Below, one piece after another: positions 9,693 to 18,358 of a stretch of DNA of 64,000 nucleotides; positions within the stretch are counted from its first letter, which is position 1, and every line of letters begins with the position of its first letter. Source of the stretch: Cyclobacteriaceae bacterium (GTDB taxonomy: Bacteria; Bacteroidota; Bacteroidia; Cytophagales; Cyclobacteriaceae). The notes below the pieces were generated by a model that was not told where the DNA came from, made no database searches, and was given only the letters and a program-made list of their open reading frames with translations. The stretch lies in the NCBI GenBank assembly GCA_019694875.1, contig JAIBBC010000001.1, forward strand, positions 1,054,001 through 1,118,000, read 5' to 3'. The position numbers were made by a program, and so were the translations under genes.

Positions 9693-10397
9693 ATGCTCAA
9701 AAGGACTCTCATTCTCCTGGCTTTTGTTGCAAGCTCATTACACATACTCGCGCAATCGGCCGACAGCACCGTTGTTGCGCAGGGTAAAGTTGTAAATGCA
9801 GAAACCAAAGAACCGATTACTGCCAGAATTACTTATCAAAGTCTTCCATACGGAAATAAAATGGGTGTGATTAACAACAGCACCTATTCCTTTCCCATGT
9901 TTGATCGCGAACGATACTCCATTTCGGTAGATGCACCGGGATACCTTCCTGCGAAGTTCATGCTTGACCCGGCTGAGGCCACAAACCTGAGCCTGGTAAA
10001 AGACATTGAACTCACGCATGGTGAAGCACACGCCAAGAAGAAGCATGCGGTTGGACACGTAATGGTGTTGAACAACCTGATTTTTGAAGTAAACAAAAAT
10101 AAGATCGACCCGGATTCATATCCTGAACTCGACATTGTTGTGAATATGATGCGCGAAAACCCAAACATGGTCATTCAGTTAGAGGGCCATACCGACTTCG
10201 TGGGAAACCCTGAAAAACTAATGAAACTTTCACAGGACCGTGTCGATGCGGTGAAGAGCTATCTCACTTCAAAAAAGGTGAACAAGAACAGAATTAAAAC
10301 AAAGGCATTTGGCGGAACCGCTCCGCTGTCGCGCGATGATACACCGGAAGCTCACCGGATGAACCGTAGGGTTGAGCTGCGGATTTTGGAAAACTAA
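9693..10397 (+). CDS. OmpA-family protein with carboxypeptidase-regulatory-like domain
   Basis: This 234-residue exported protein has a signal peptide ending at ILAQ, a CRD-like beta-sandwich (about 28-110) and an OmpA C-terminal domain (about 125-234) with EGHTDFVG and MNRRVEL, the peptidoglycan-binding motifs. It starts 12 bases after the previous gene. Its CRD and OmpA modules echo the C-terminal half of that neighbour (QGKVVNAETKEPI beside RGKLVDGRTGEPI; both have YPELD). The pair probably arose by partial duplication and is co-transcribed. The likely role is a periplasmic tether between an outer-membrane partner and the cell wall. Confidence 0.85.
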   Translation: MLKRTLILLAFVASSLHILAQSADSTVVAQGKVVNAETKEPITARITYQSLPYGNKMGVINNSTYSFPMFDRERYSISVDAPGYLPAKFMLDPAEATNLSLVKDIELTHGEAHAKKKHAVGHVMVLNNLIFEVNKNKIDPDSYPELDIVVNMMRENPNMVIQLEGHTDFVGNPEKLMKLSQDRVDAVKSYLTSKKVNKNRIKTKAFGGTAPLSRDDTPEAHRMNRRVELRILEN

Positions 10398-11228
10398 TTA
10401 ATTGGCAGCAACGAACGCTGCTAAAGATTTTTGCTTGGAAGAGAGAATTGCATGCATGCAGTTCTCTTTTGTTTTTGTATCCAGTTCGGATTGCTGTAAA
10501 GAAAGCAACAAGATCTGTGAAAACTCTTCTGTCCGGAAAGATGAGTACAGCGCGTTTGCCTTCACGAGGTCGGAAGCAGCAGCTTCCAGCTTGCCATGGT
10601 TAAATGAGTCGACCGCCTTATTGTAAAAAGAAAGTCCGCGGAGTTCATCGATCGTAACCGTATTGTATAATTCAAACTGGAATTTGTAGTACGACTTATC
10701 TGTTTGCTGTGCCTGAATCTTATTTTGCTTGTACGTTGCAATCCGCGTTTCAATGTCTTGTTGGCTTGTTACAAATCCGTTTTGTGAATCAGTTGCCTCC
10801 AGCAAAATTTGACCCTCCCTTGTTTCTGCCACAATAAAAATGTGATAGTTGGTTTCAATAACCTCGTGCGCGATGTTGTAGTGATGCAATGCGAGCGACA
10901 GCAGAATGGTACCCGTTAAGCAATTGTAAGAGCCTTTTTCAAACGTCTCATCGAGCGTTGCGAACGCTGCATATTGCTTTAAAAACTGTTGGTGGGTTTT
11001 GTTGAATATGTGCCGAACAAAAGCGCGTTCACTTTTTGCTGACTTGCTCTTTCTATCGAGCCGATTCAGGAAAGAATCGAAGGCCTGAACGGATTGGCTG
11101 TTACAATCGCTTGAAGTAAGAAATGCTTTCAAATAGGAATCAACCGGAAAGCCGCTGTTGGCTCCGTTACCGGCAAATGCCATCCCCGACAGCATCAGAA
11201 TTATCCCTAAAAAAACACCTCTTCTCAA
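10398..11228 (-). CDS. Exported transglutaminase-like protein, function unknown
   Basis: This 276-residue protein has a signal peptide ending MAFAG. No family is certain. A segment with C103 (GSYNCLTGTILLSLAL), H129 (NYHIFIV) and D147 (LLEATD) has the spacing and context of the Cys-His-Asp triad of transglutaminase/cysteine-protease folds, as in bacterial transglutaminase-like TPR proteins. The C-terminal third is helical with a TPR-like stretch (SFYNKAVDSFNHGKLEAAASDLVKANALY). This supports a periplasmic cysteine hydrolase or acyltransferase-like protein, but that is inference. Its stop directly abuts the stop of the convergent ompA-like gene. Confidence 0.7.
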   Translation of the reverse strand: MRRGVFLGIILMLSGMAFAGNGANSGFPVDSYLKAFLTSSDCNSQSVQAFDSFLNRLDRKSKSAKSERAFVRHIFNKTHQQFLKQYAAFATLDETFEKGSYNCLTGTILLSLALHHYNIAHEVIETNYHIFIVAETREGQILLEATDSQNGFVTSQQDIETRIATYKQNKIQAQQTDKSYYKFQFELYNTVTIDELRGLSFYNKAVDSFNHGKLEAAASDLVKANALYSSFRTEEFSQILLLSLQQSELDTKTKENCMHAILSSKQKSLAAFVAAN

Positions 11229-11347
11229 TGTTACGCCAATGTTACCGTTGTGTTAACAAAGTTAATATTCGGGTAACACCAGTCAATAGCACCCCCAAAA
11301 ACTTAACATTGGAGCGAAATGGCAGGTTATTTACTACCTTACTCCTC

Positions 11348-12781
11348 ATGACCATCATCGAGAGAACCACAGCCCAAAGCGATATTTCGAAGCGTTTTGA
11401 GGAGAAAAAGACGGTTTTTCAGTCGTTAAAGATTGAACCGGTTTCTGCACGGAAAGCCCGGCTCAGGAAACTGCGGACGTGGATTAAGGCAAATCAGGCT
11501 GCACTTCGTGACGCTATGTATCGCGATTTTCGCAAGCCGGCTGCTGAAGTGGATACGACAGAAATTTTGCCGGTACTCGATGAAATCAAGCAGGCACTTG
11601 AAAATCTCGATCGGTGGGCGAAGACAAAAAAGGTTGATGCTTCATTAACAATGCTCGGAACCCGGTCGGTAATCATGTACGAACCGAAAGGCGTCTGCCT
11701 GATCATATCGCCCTGGAATTATCCGTTCAACCTTTCCGCAGGCCCGCTTGTATCAGCACTCGCTGCGGGCAATGCAGTGATTCTGAAACCGTCCGAAATG
11801 ACTCCAAACACTTCGACATTAATCAGTAAGATGTGTAAAGAGGTGTTTACCGAAAATGAAGTAACAGTTTTCGAAGGCGGAACCGAAGTATCGCAGGAAT
11901 TATTGAAACTTCCGTTCGATCATATTTTTTTCACCGGTAGTCCTTCGGTTGGAAAGATCGTCATGAAAGCGGCTGCTGAAAATCTCACCTCCGTCACACT
12001 TGAACTTGGCGGTAAATCACCAACGCTTGTTCTGCCCTCCGCGAATGCGAAAGAAGCCGCACAACGTATTGCAGTAACCAAATTTATCAACAACGGACAA
12101 ACATGCATTGCACCTGATTATGTTTTTGCACACGAAAATATCGTGGCAGACTTGATCAAAAATCTAAAAGAAGAAATTCCTGTGCGCTTTGGCGGATCGG
12201 ACGGAAAAATAAAAACCTCCCCCGACTATGCCCGAATTGTTAATGAAAAACATTTTTCAAGATTATCTGATCTCTTGCGTGATGCCGAATCAAAGGGCGC
12301 TACCGTGGAAACAGGCGGACAGCTTGATTTTTCGCAAAGGTTTTTTGAACCTGTAGTATTGAGTAATGTTTCAAATGCCTCGCGGGTGATGGAGGAAGAA
12401 ATATTCGGCCCGATACTTCCCATAGTAACGTATCGTTCGCTTGACGAGGTAGTGCAATACATTAACGCGCGGCCAAAACCTTTGGCATTGTACATCTTCG
12501 GAAGGAAGAAATCGGAGATAAACCGGGTGAAAAAAGAAACGTCTTCCGGCACAGTATGCATTAACGATTGTGCAATCCAATTTCTTCATCCCAATCTTCC
12601 GTTTGGAGGCGTGAATACCAGTGGCATCGGGAAATCACACGGATATTATGGTTTCCTGGCATTTTCAAATGAGAAGCCTGTACTTCGCCAGCGAAACGGA
12701 TTGACCGCGTTCCGGTTTTTCTATCCACCCTACACGCCCGGTGTTCAGCGAATGATCGGGTGGATTCTTAAATTGTTCTAA
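11348..12781 (+). CDS. Aldehyde dehydrogenase (class 3/fatty-aldehyde type)
   Basis: I chose the ATG at 11348 (477 residues); longer in-frame starts would run into the divergent gene. The protein oxidises aldehydes to acids with NAD(P)+. Visible residues are N124 (PWNYPF), the nucleotide-binding FTGSPSVG, the general base E219 (LELGGKSP) and the nucleophile C253 (NNGQTCIAPDY). Length and the C-terminal hydrophobic, aromatic tail match class 3 / coniferyl-fatty aldehyde dehydrogenases, where the tail aids membrane association. A role in detoxifying lipid-derived or medium-chain aldehydes is likely. The gene is divergent from the transglutaminase-like gene, with a 119-base intergenic region. 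Confidence 0.92.
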   Translation: MTIIERTTAQSDISKRFEEKKTVFQSLKIEPVSARKARLRKLRTWIKANQAALRDAMYRDFRKPAAEVDTTEILPVLDEIKQALENLDRWAKTKKVDASLTMLGTRSVIMYEPKGVCLIISPWNYPFNLSAGPLVSALAAGNAVILKPSEMTPNTSTLISKMCKEVFTENEVTVFEGGTEVSQELLKLPFDHIFFTGSPSVGKIVMKAAAENLTSVTLELGGKSPTLVLPSANAKEAAQRIAVTKFINNGQTCIAPDYVFAHENIVADLIKNLKEEIPVRFGGSDGKIKTSPDYARIVNEKHFSRLSDLLRDAESKGATVETGGQLDFSQRFFEPVVLSNVSNASRVMEEEIFGPILPIVTYRSLDEVVQYINARPKPLALYIFGRKKSEINRVKKETSSGTVCINDCAIQFLHPNLPFGGVNTSGIGKSHGYYGFLAFSNEKPVLRQRNGLTAFRFFYPPYTPGVQRMIGWILKLF

Positions 12782-12977
12782 TCAATTCAAATTCTTAGAA
12801 ATTCTGCGCGCAGCTGCGGTGGAGGCGGCCGTTCGCGGGAAACGAGCTTTGTTACCGTCCGGCTGATTGCCCTACCGACAGGCAGGCACGACTTTCGCTG
12901 AAAGTTAACCCCAATTAACTCTCAGGTTTAGTAATTTTGAGGTTCAAATTCTGTTATAGGTAAATACCAACGATCAC
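12782..12977. other. 196-base intergenic region
   Basis: There is no convincing gene. The centre is more GC-rich than the flanks and contains ctaccgacaggcaggcac, which resembles dispersed palindrome-type repeats found between genes in some Bacteroidota. It has no second copy that I could see in this window. The right end carries the promoter of the AsmA-like gene. Confidence 0.35.
12932..12939 (+). promoter_or_regulatory. Possible -7 element for the AsmA-like gene
   Basis: TAATTTTG is an exact match to TAnnTTTG and lies 38 bases before the ATG at 12978. No clear TTG occurs at the expected -33 distance, so the call rests on one element. Confidence 0.35.
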
Positions 12978-15935
12978 ATGAAAAAAGCGCTCATTATTAT
13001 CGGGATTATTTTTATTGTGCTGCTTGCCGCGGCATTTATTTTACCGATTGTTTTCAAAGACGATATCAAGGCGGCCATCGATAAGGAATTGGCCAAATCG
13101 GTTAATGCCGATGTGCTGTATGAAGCCGACAATTTTTCGTTAACGCTTTTTAAAAACTTTCCCAATATCACGGCCGAGATCCGCGACCTGGGTGTGATCA
13201 ACCGTGAACCGTTTGCGGGTGATATCCTCTTCGCTGCTGAAAATGTGCAGGTTGAAGTTAACCTAAAAGATGTTTTGTTTGGTGATCAGTTGCGCCTGAA
13301 GGGAATTACACTGGTAAGACCTATTATCAACGTAAACGTATTGGCTGACGGCCGCGCAAACTACGACATCGCTATTCCTTCTTCCGACACAGTTTCTACA
13401 AGTGAGGAGTCAGGCGATTTTTCATTTGGCATCGACCATTGGGAAGTTGTGGAAGGCGACATTAAATACGATGACAAATCTATCCCGATGCTCATCGAAC
13501 TGAAGGGCGTTAACCATACTGGCAGTGGTGACTTTACCCAAAGTGAGTTCGATCTGAAAACCAAAACAACAGCCGACACGCTAAACGTTGCTTATGATGG
13601 AGTTGAATACCTGAGCAAAAAGCAGGCGGACGTTGACATGACACTTACGATCAGTGAAGATTATACGAAGTACACATTCAAGGAAAATGCTGCCAGGCTG
13701 AACGACTTTGCGATGAGCTTTGACGGCTGGTTCAAGATGAATGAGAATGATTATGGAATGGACATCTCTTTCAAAAGTCCGGAAAATACATTTAAAAGCC
13801 TGCTTTCATTGGTTCCCGGAATGTATTCCGAAAGCTTTAAGAACATTGAAACCAGTGGCGATCTGGCATTCAATGGTTTTGTGAGAGGAACGTACAGCGA
13901 AAAGCAGATGCCGGCATTCAATGTTGATCTGAAAGTGATCAATGCGATGTTTAAATATCCTGATCTCCCGACACCGGTTAACAACATCAATCTCGACATG
14001 CTGGTCGATAATAAAGACGGAATTATCGATAACACCGTAATTGATATCAAAAAGCTTCACATGGATTTCGGATCGAACCCGGTAGATGCAAAAGCGTTGA
14101 TAAGCAAAATTTATCCCACCACGGTTGACGCGAACCTGTCGGCAAAATTGAGCCTGGCCGAACTTAATAAAATGTTTCCGGTGGAAGGACTTGACATGCG
14201 CGGGAACTATTCACTTAACCTGACTGCGAAAGGTGTTTACGACAGCTTGAAGAAGACAATTCCGGCAATTGATGCGGCCATGTCACTTTCAAACGGCTAT
14301 GTAAAGTCATCGGAGTTTCCATTGCCTTTACAGGATCTGAAATTCAACTCAACTATTAAAAATACATCGGGTAAGATGGCCGAAACATTTATTGCGGTTC
14401 GCGATTTCTCCATGAATATGGATGGCGAGAAGTTTACAGCCGATATGTTAATTCAAAATCTTGACGACTACACATGGGATGTAAAAGCAAAAGGTGGAAT
14501 TGACCTGGAAAAAATCACAAAAGTGTTCCCGCTCGAAGGCATGACGCTGGCCGGGCAGGTTAAAGCCGATCTCGAAACAAAAGGTAAAATGTCGGACCTC
14601 GATGCCAAGCGCTACGACAAACTCCCTACAAGCGGTTCGGCTACGCTTACCAATTTCAAATATGTTACGAAAGATTTGCCACCGGTTGCGCTCAGCAAAG
14701 CGGAAATGGCTTTTGATCCGAAAAACATCAACCTGAAACAGCTTACGGGAACAGTTGGGAAAAGCGATTTTGATGTAAAAGGTTCAGTGAGCAACTACAT
14801 CGGCTACATGTTCGGCAAGAACGAGTTACTCAAGGGAAATGTGACGTTTAATTCAACGTTGCTCGACCTCAACGAGTTTATGACTGAAAGTGAAACCCCA
14901 ACTGTTCAGGATACAACCGGGTACAGCGTTATTCCCGTACCGCAAAACGTTGATTTTGTTTTAAGTTCAGACGTGAAGACGATCAAAATGATGGACTACA
15001 CGATGACAAACGCAAAAGGTGACGTAGTTGTGAAAGATGGCGTTGCCAACCTGAGCGGCCTGTCGTTCAACATGCTTGGCGGTGCATTTGTGGTGAACGG
15101 CTCATACAACACAAAAGACATCAAGCATCCGAAGTACGATCTGGCCTTGAAAATTCAGGAACTTTCTATCGCGCAGGCAGCTACCTCATTCTCGCTGGTA
15201 AAAACATTTGCTCCTGTTGCCGGGTTAGTGAACGGGAAGTTTTCTACCGACTTTAAAATAGGCGGTGAACTGCTTCAGAACTTTTCGCCAAACCTGAAAA
15301 CAGTGAATGGCGATGGTCTTGTTAAGATTGCGCAGGCATCACTAAAAGATTCGAAACTTGTTTCCGGTATTACGTCATTAACCAAGCTTGATAACACCGA
15401 TGAAGTGACGCTGAAAGATGTGTTAATGTCAACGTCTATTAAAGATGGTCGTCTTTCCGTAAAACCGTTTGATGTGAAGTTCGGAAGCTATAAAACAACC
15501 GTGGCTGGAAGTACAGGTATTGATGGATCAATCGATTATAATCTTAAAATGGATGTGCCGGCCGGAAAGCTTGGTTCGCAGCTTAATAGTTTCGTGAGCA
15601 AGTATTCGGGAACCAAGACCGACCCGAATGCACCGATTCCGGTTACGATCGGATTGGGTGGAACAGTCACAAAACCAACGCCTAAACTACTTGCCAATGA
15701 ACAGACGCAACAGGTAAAGGATGCTGCGAAAGAGGCAATCAAACAGGAGGCTACGAAGAAAGCGGAGAATCTTGTGAATGACTTACTCAACAAGAACAAA
15801 AAGAGTTCAAAAGATACCACGGCAGCTAAAAGTGATACAACAAAAACGAAAAGCAAATCAACTACGGAAAAGGTAAAAGAAGAGGCGGTGAATAAAATTC
15901 AGGATTTGCTTAAGAAGAAAAAGAAGAAGCCTTAA
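12978..15935 (+). CDS. AsmA-family (bridge-like lipid transfer/assembly) protein
   Basis: This 985-residue protein has one N-terminal membrane helix (about 4-26), then an AsmA N-terminal domain: the VNADVLYEADNFSLTLFKNFPNITAEIRDL region and ITLVRPIINVNVLADGRANYDI. A long beta-rich body and an AsmA_2-like C-terminal domain follow (VAGLVNGKFSTDFKIGGEL; SLTKLDNTDEVTLKDV). AsmA-like proteins are periplasm-spanning and implicated in phospholipid delivery to the outer membrane. The last 90 residues form an unusual low-complexity tail rich in Lys, Thr, Ser and Asp, ending in KKKKKK. If exported this tail would lie in the periplasm or at the outer membrane. The gene is probably monocistronic, with a promoter upstream and a strong terminator downstream. 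Confidence 0.87.
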   Translation: MKKALIIIGIIFIVLLAAAFILPIVFKDDIKAAIDKELAKSVNADVLYEADNFSLTLFKNFPNITAEIRDLGVINREPFAGDILFAAENVQVEVNLKDVLFGDQLRLKGITLVRPIINVNVLADGRANYDIAIPSSDTVSTSEESGDFSFGIDHWEVVEGDIKYDDKSIPMLIELKGVNHTGSGDFTQSEFDLKTKTTADTLNVAYDGVEYLSKKQADVDMTLTISEDYTKYTFKENAARLNDFAMSFDGWFKMNENDYGMDISFKSPENTFKSLLSLVPGMYSESFKNIETSGDLAFNGFVRGTYSEKQMPAFNVDLKVINAMFKYPDLPTPVNNINLDMLVDNKDGIIDNTVIDIKKLHMDFGSNPVDAKALISKIYPTTVDANLSAKLSLAELNKMFPVEGLDMRGNYSLNLTAKGVYDSLKKTIPAIDAAMSLSNGYVKSSEFPLPLQDLKFNSTIKNTSGKMAETFIAVRDFSMNMDGEKFTADMLIQNLDDYTWDVKAKGGIDLEKITKVFPLEGMTLAGQVKADLETKGKMSDLDAKRYDKLPTSGSATLTNFKYVTKDLPPVALSKAEMAFDPKNINLKQLTGTVGKSDFDVKGSVSNYIGYMFGKNELLKGNVTFNSTLLDLNEFMTESETPTVQDTTGYSVIPVPQNVDFVLSSDVKTIKMMDYTMTNAKGDVVVKDGVANLSGLSFNMLGGAFVVNGSYNTKDIKHPKYDLALKIQELSIAQAATSFSLVKTFAPVAGLVNGKFSTDFKIGGELLQNFSPNLKTVNGDGLVKIAQASLKDSKLVSGITSLTKLDNTDEVTLKDVLMSTSIKDGRLSVKPFDVKFGSYKTTVAGSTGIDGSIDYNLKMDVPAGKLGSQLNSFVSKYSGTKTDPNAPIPVTIGLGGTVTKPTPKLLANEQTQQVKDAAKEAIKQEATKKAENLVNDLLNKNKKSSKDTTAAKSDTTKTKSKSTTEKVKEEAVNKIQDLLKKKKKKP

Positions 15936-15937
15936 CA

Positions 15938-15966
15938 AAGAATCCCGCGAAAGCGGGATTCTTTTT
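15938..15966 (+). terminator. Intrinsic terminator after the AsmA-like gene
   Basis: A 12-base-pair perfect stem (aaagaatcccgc with gcgggattcttt) closes on a GAAA loop. The T-rich end of the right arm gives a rho-independent terminator starting 3 bases after the stop codon. Confidence 0.85.
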
Positions 15967-16053
15967 GTCGATATGGGGTCTAAATTTTACGTGAAAGGTA
16001 ACTACCGCTGAATGGGGTATCGTAATTTTACCCACTTCAAAACCTAAACCAAT

Positions 16054-17625
16054 ATGAAAAAATTATTCTACGTTGTGCTGCTGTTCATAACAGCCGGTGC
16101 AATGGCCCAGGAAAAAATCGACACCGCCATGGTATCGAAGATAAAAAAAGAGGGCCTCAACAATTCGCAAGTGATGGAGGTGATGAGCATGCTCACCGAT
16201 GTATACGGCCCACGCTTAATGAATTCACCTAACTATCAGAAAGCGGCTGACTATGCTAAAGCTACGATGGAGCGATGGGGCTTATCATCAGTGCAGTACG
16301 ATGTTTGGGATGAACATTTCGGACGGGGTTGGGAAATTAAGAAGTTCAGTCTGCAGGTGATTGAACCCAGCGCGAGCCCGTTAATTGCATATCCGAAGGC
16401 ATGGTCGCCTGGTATCAAAGGCACAGTTCAGGCAGAAGTGGTGTTCCTCGATGTAAAAACCGAAGCTGACCTGGAGAAATATAAAGGCAAGCTGAAAGGA
16501 AAAATCATTTTGTTCAATAATCCGATTCTCGCGAAGTCATCCTTCCGCCCGGATGCAAGCCGTTTTAACGACTCTACACTATTGGTGATGTCAAATTCTT
16601 CCGGTACTGCTTCGTTCCGTGCAAGACGTTTCAACGCTGCAACAGCACCCCAGAACTTCACCTTCATGAAGTGGGATTTGTGTCAGAAGGAGGGTGCCGT
16701 TGCGGTACTCGAATCAAGCCCTGCATTTCCATTGGAAGACGGAACGCTTACAGTAAGCGGAGCAACTGTTCCGTACCCGGCCACAACGCCTTTTGAACAA
16801 CGTAAAACGGTTCGCAGCGCAGAAGCTCCAAAAATTTTACCGCAAATCACGGTGTCAGCCGAACAGTATGCGCGCATGGTACGCCAGCTTCAAAAAGGAC
16901 AAAAAGTAAAAGTTGAGCTTACGCTCGAAACTGCTTTCAGTCCTTCAGCTCCGGGATTTAATATCATCGCGGAAATCCCAGGTACCGATTTGAAAGATGA
17001 AGTTGTTATGATTGGTGCACACTTCGATTCATGGCACAGCGGAACCGGTGCTACCGACAACGCAGCGGGTTCGGCAGTATGCATGGAGGCCATGAGAATT
17101 CTGAAACAACTGGGAGTTTCTCCACGCAGAACAATCAAAATAGGATTGTGGGGAGGCGAGGAGCAAGGTTTGCTCGGTTCCCGCAACTACGTAAAAAGAA
17201 AACTGGGTGAGCGTCTGGACAAAGCGTTCCCATACGACTCGATCAAACTTACCGGTGAGGGAAACAAATTGTCGGTGTATTTTAACATGGACAATGGAAC
17301 AGGTAAGTTCAGAGGGGTTTATCTTCAAGGCAATGAGAATGCACGCAGGGTGTTTAGAGAATGGTTGAAGCCTTTTAACAAAGCAGGTGCTTCTACATTA
17401 ACACTTAACGATACAGGCGGAACCGACCACCTTTCGTTTGATGCTATCGGTTTACCCGGATTCCAGTTTATTCAGGATCCTATTTCATACGATACCCGCA
17501 CGCATCATACAAACTTCGATGTGTATGATAAAATCATTGAGGCAGACATGAAGCACAACGCAGTAATGATGGCGGCCTTTGCCTGGCTTGCTGCGCAACG
17601 CGATGAAATGTTTCCTAAAAAATAA
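16054..17625 (+). CDS. M28-family zinc aminopeptidase/carboxypeptidase, exported
   Basis: This 523-residue protein has a signal peptide ending AMAQ. A protease-associated-type insert (about 110-250) precedes the M28 catalytic domain. Two-zinc residues are visible: H323 and D325 (GAHFDSW), D335 (ATDNAAG), E369/E370 (GGEEQG), an Asp in FNMDNG and the final His in GGTDHLSFD. It probably trims peptides in the periplasm or outside the cell. Length fits the PA-insert M28 group. A TAATTTTA near-match to the -7 element lies at 16023-16030. The gene is followed by a terminator shared with the convergent tag gene. Confidence 0.92.
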   Translation: MKKLFYVVLLFITAGAMAQEKIDTAMVSKIKKEGLNNSQVMEVMSMLTDVYGPRLMNSPNYQKAADYAKATMERWGLSSVQYDVWDEHFGRGWEIKKFSLQVIEPSASPLIAYPKAWSPGIKGTVQAEVVFLDVKTEADLEKYKGKLKGKIILFNNPILAKSSFRPDASRFNDSTLLVMSNSSGTASFRARRFNAATAPQNFTFMKWDLCQKEGAVAVLESSPAFPLEDGTLTVSGATVPYPATTPFEQRKTVRSAEAPKILPQITVSAEQYARMVRQLQKGQKVKVELTLETAFSPSAPGFNIIAEIPGTDLKDEVVMIGAHFDSWHSGTGATDNAAGSAVCMEAMRILKQLGVSPRRTIKIGLWGGEEQGLLGSRNYVKRKLGERLDKAFPYDSIKLTGEGNKLSVYFNMDNGTGKFRGVYLQGNENARRVFREWLKPFNKAGASTLTLNDTGGTDHLSFDAIGLPGFQFIQDPISYDTRTHHTNFDVYDKIIEADMKHNAVMMAAFAWLAAQRDEMFPKK

Positions 17626-17644
17626 GCTTACAAGATCAATACGT

Positions 17645-17676
17645 AAAAGACCCTGGCAATCGTCAGGGTCTTTTTT
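17645..17676 (+). terminator. Intrinsic terminator after the M28 peptidase
   Basis: The stem agaccctg/cagggtct (17648-17655 with 17664-17671) has an 8-base loop and a run of T. The stem is preceded by A residues, so it could also act on the convergent tag transcript. Confidence 0.8.
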
Positions 17677-17680
17677 CGTC

Positions 17681-18256
17681 TCATTTTTTGATGACCTCCT
17701 TGTACCGGAAACAATCAACCACATGATCGTTTACCAGGCCGCATGCCTGCATATGAGAATACATTACGGTACTTCCCACGAACTTGAATCCACGCTTGAT
17801 CAGGTCTTTACTCAATGCATCCGATTCTTTTGTGGTCGGTGCAATCTGTCCGAGTGCTTTCCACTTGTTAACAATGGGTTTATCACCAACAAAACTCCAG
17901 ATGTACTTGTCAAAACTCCCGAACTCTTTCTGAACCTCCAGAAATCGTTTCGCATTATTGACAGCTCCATAAACTTTCAGCCTGTTGCGAACAATACCCG
18001 GATCGAGTAAAATCTTTTCGCACTTTGCCTCTGTGAAACGCGCAACTTTGACAGGATCAAAATCGGCAAATGCTTTTCGATAGCCTTCGCGTTTGTTAAG
18101 AATAGTTAACCAGCTTAGCCCGGCCTGGGCACCCTCAAGCACGAGAAATTCAAAATGCTTTCGGTCATCGTGTACCGGCAAACCCCATTCCTTATCATGG
18201 TATTCCATGTAGTTCTCGGTTTTCAAACACCAGCTGCAGCGGACTTTTTCTTTCAT
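17681..18256 (-). CDS. tag: DNA-3-methyladenine glycosylase I
   Basis: This 191-residue cytoplasmic repair enzyme removes 3-methyladenine from alkylated DNA and starts base-excision repair. N-terminal RCSWCL gives the zinc ligand C7, with H20 (YHDKEWG) next. E41 (LEGAQAGLSW) is the catalytic/recognition Glu, W49 is conserved in the pocket, and the C-terminal MYSHMQACGLVNDH carries the second zinc pair. Length equals that of typical Tag proteins. It converges with the M28 gene across a shared terminator and is divergent from the RidA-like gene. No SOS or Ada box is recognisable upstream. Confidence 0.95.
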   Translation of the reverse strand: MKEKVRCSWCLKTENYMEYHDKEWGLPVHDDRKHFEFLVLEGAQAGLSWLTILNKREGYRKAFADFDPVKVARFTEAKCEKILLDPGIVRNRLKVYGAVNNAKRFLEVQKEFGSFDKYIWSFVGDKPIVNKWKALGQIAPTTKESDALSKDLIKRGFKFVGSTVMYSHMQACGLVNDHVVDCFRYKEVIKK

Positions 18257-18358
18257 TTTGTTAAAAATAATGGTTACTTGATTGAGTTTGGAAATAATTC
18301 AGCGGTAAAATAAAAATATGCCACTGACTACGTTATGTCAGTAGTTAAACTCATCCCT

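Noticed and set aside
11123-11347. An N-terminal extension of the aldehyde dehydrogenase
   Set aside because: It would overlap the divergent transglutaminase-like gene and lacks any family similarity; the ATG at 11348 fits.
17579-18010. A 143-residue open frame antisense to tag and overlapping the M28 end
   Set aside because: The tag protein on the other strand is complete with zinc and catalytic residues; this is a shadow.
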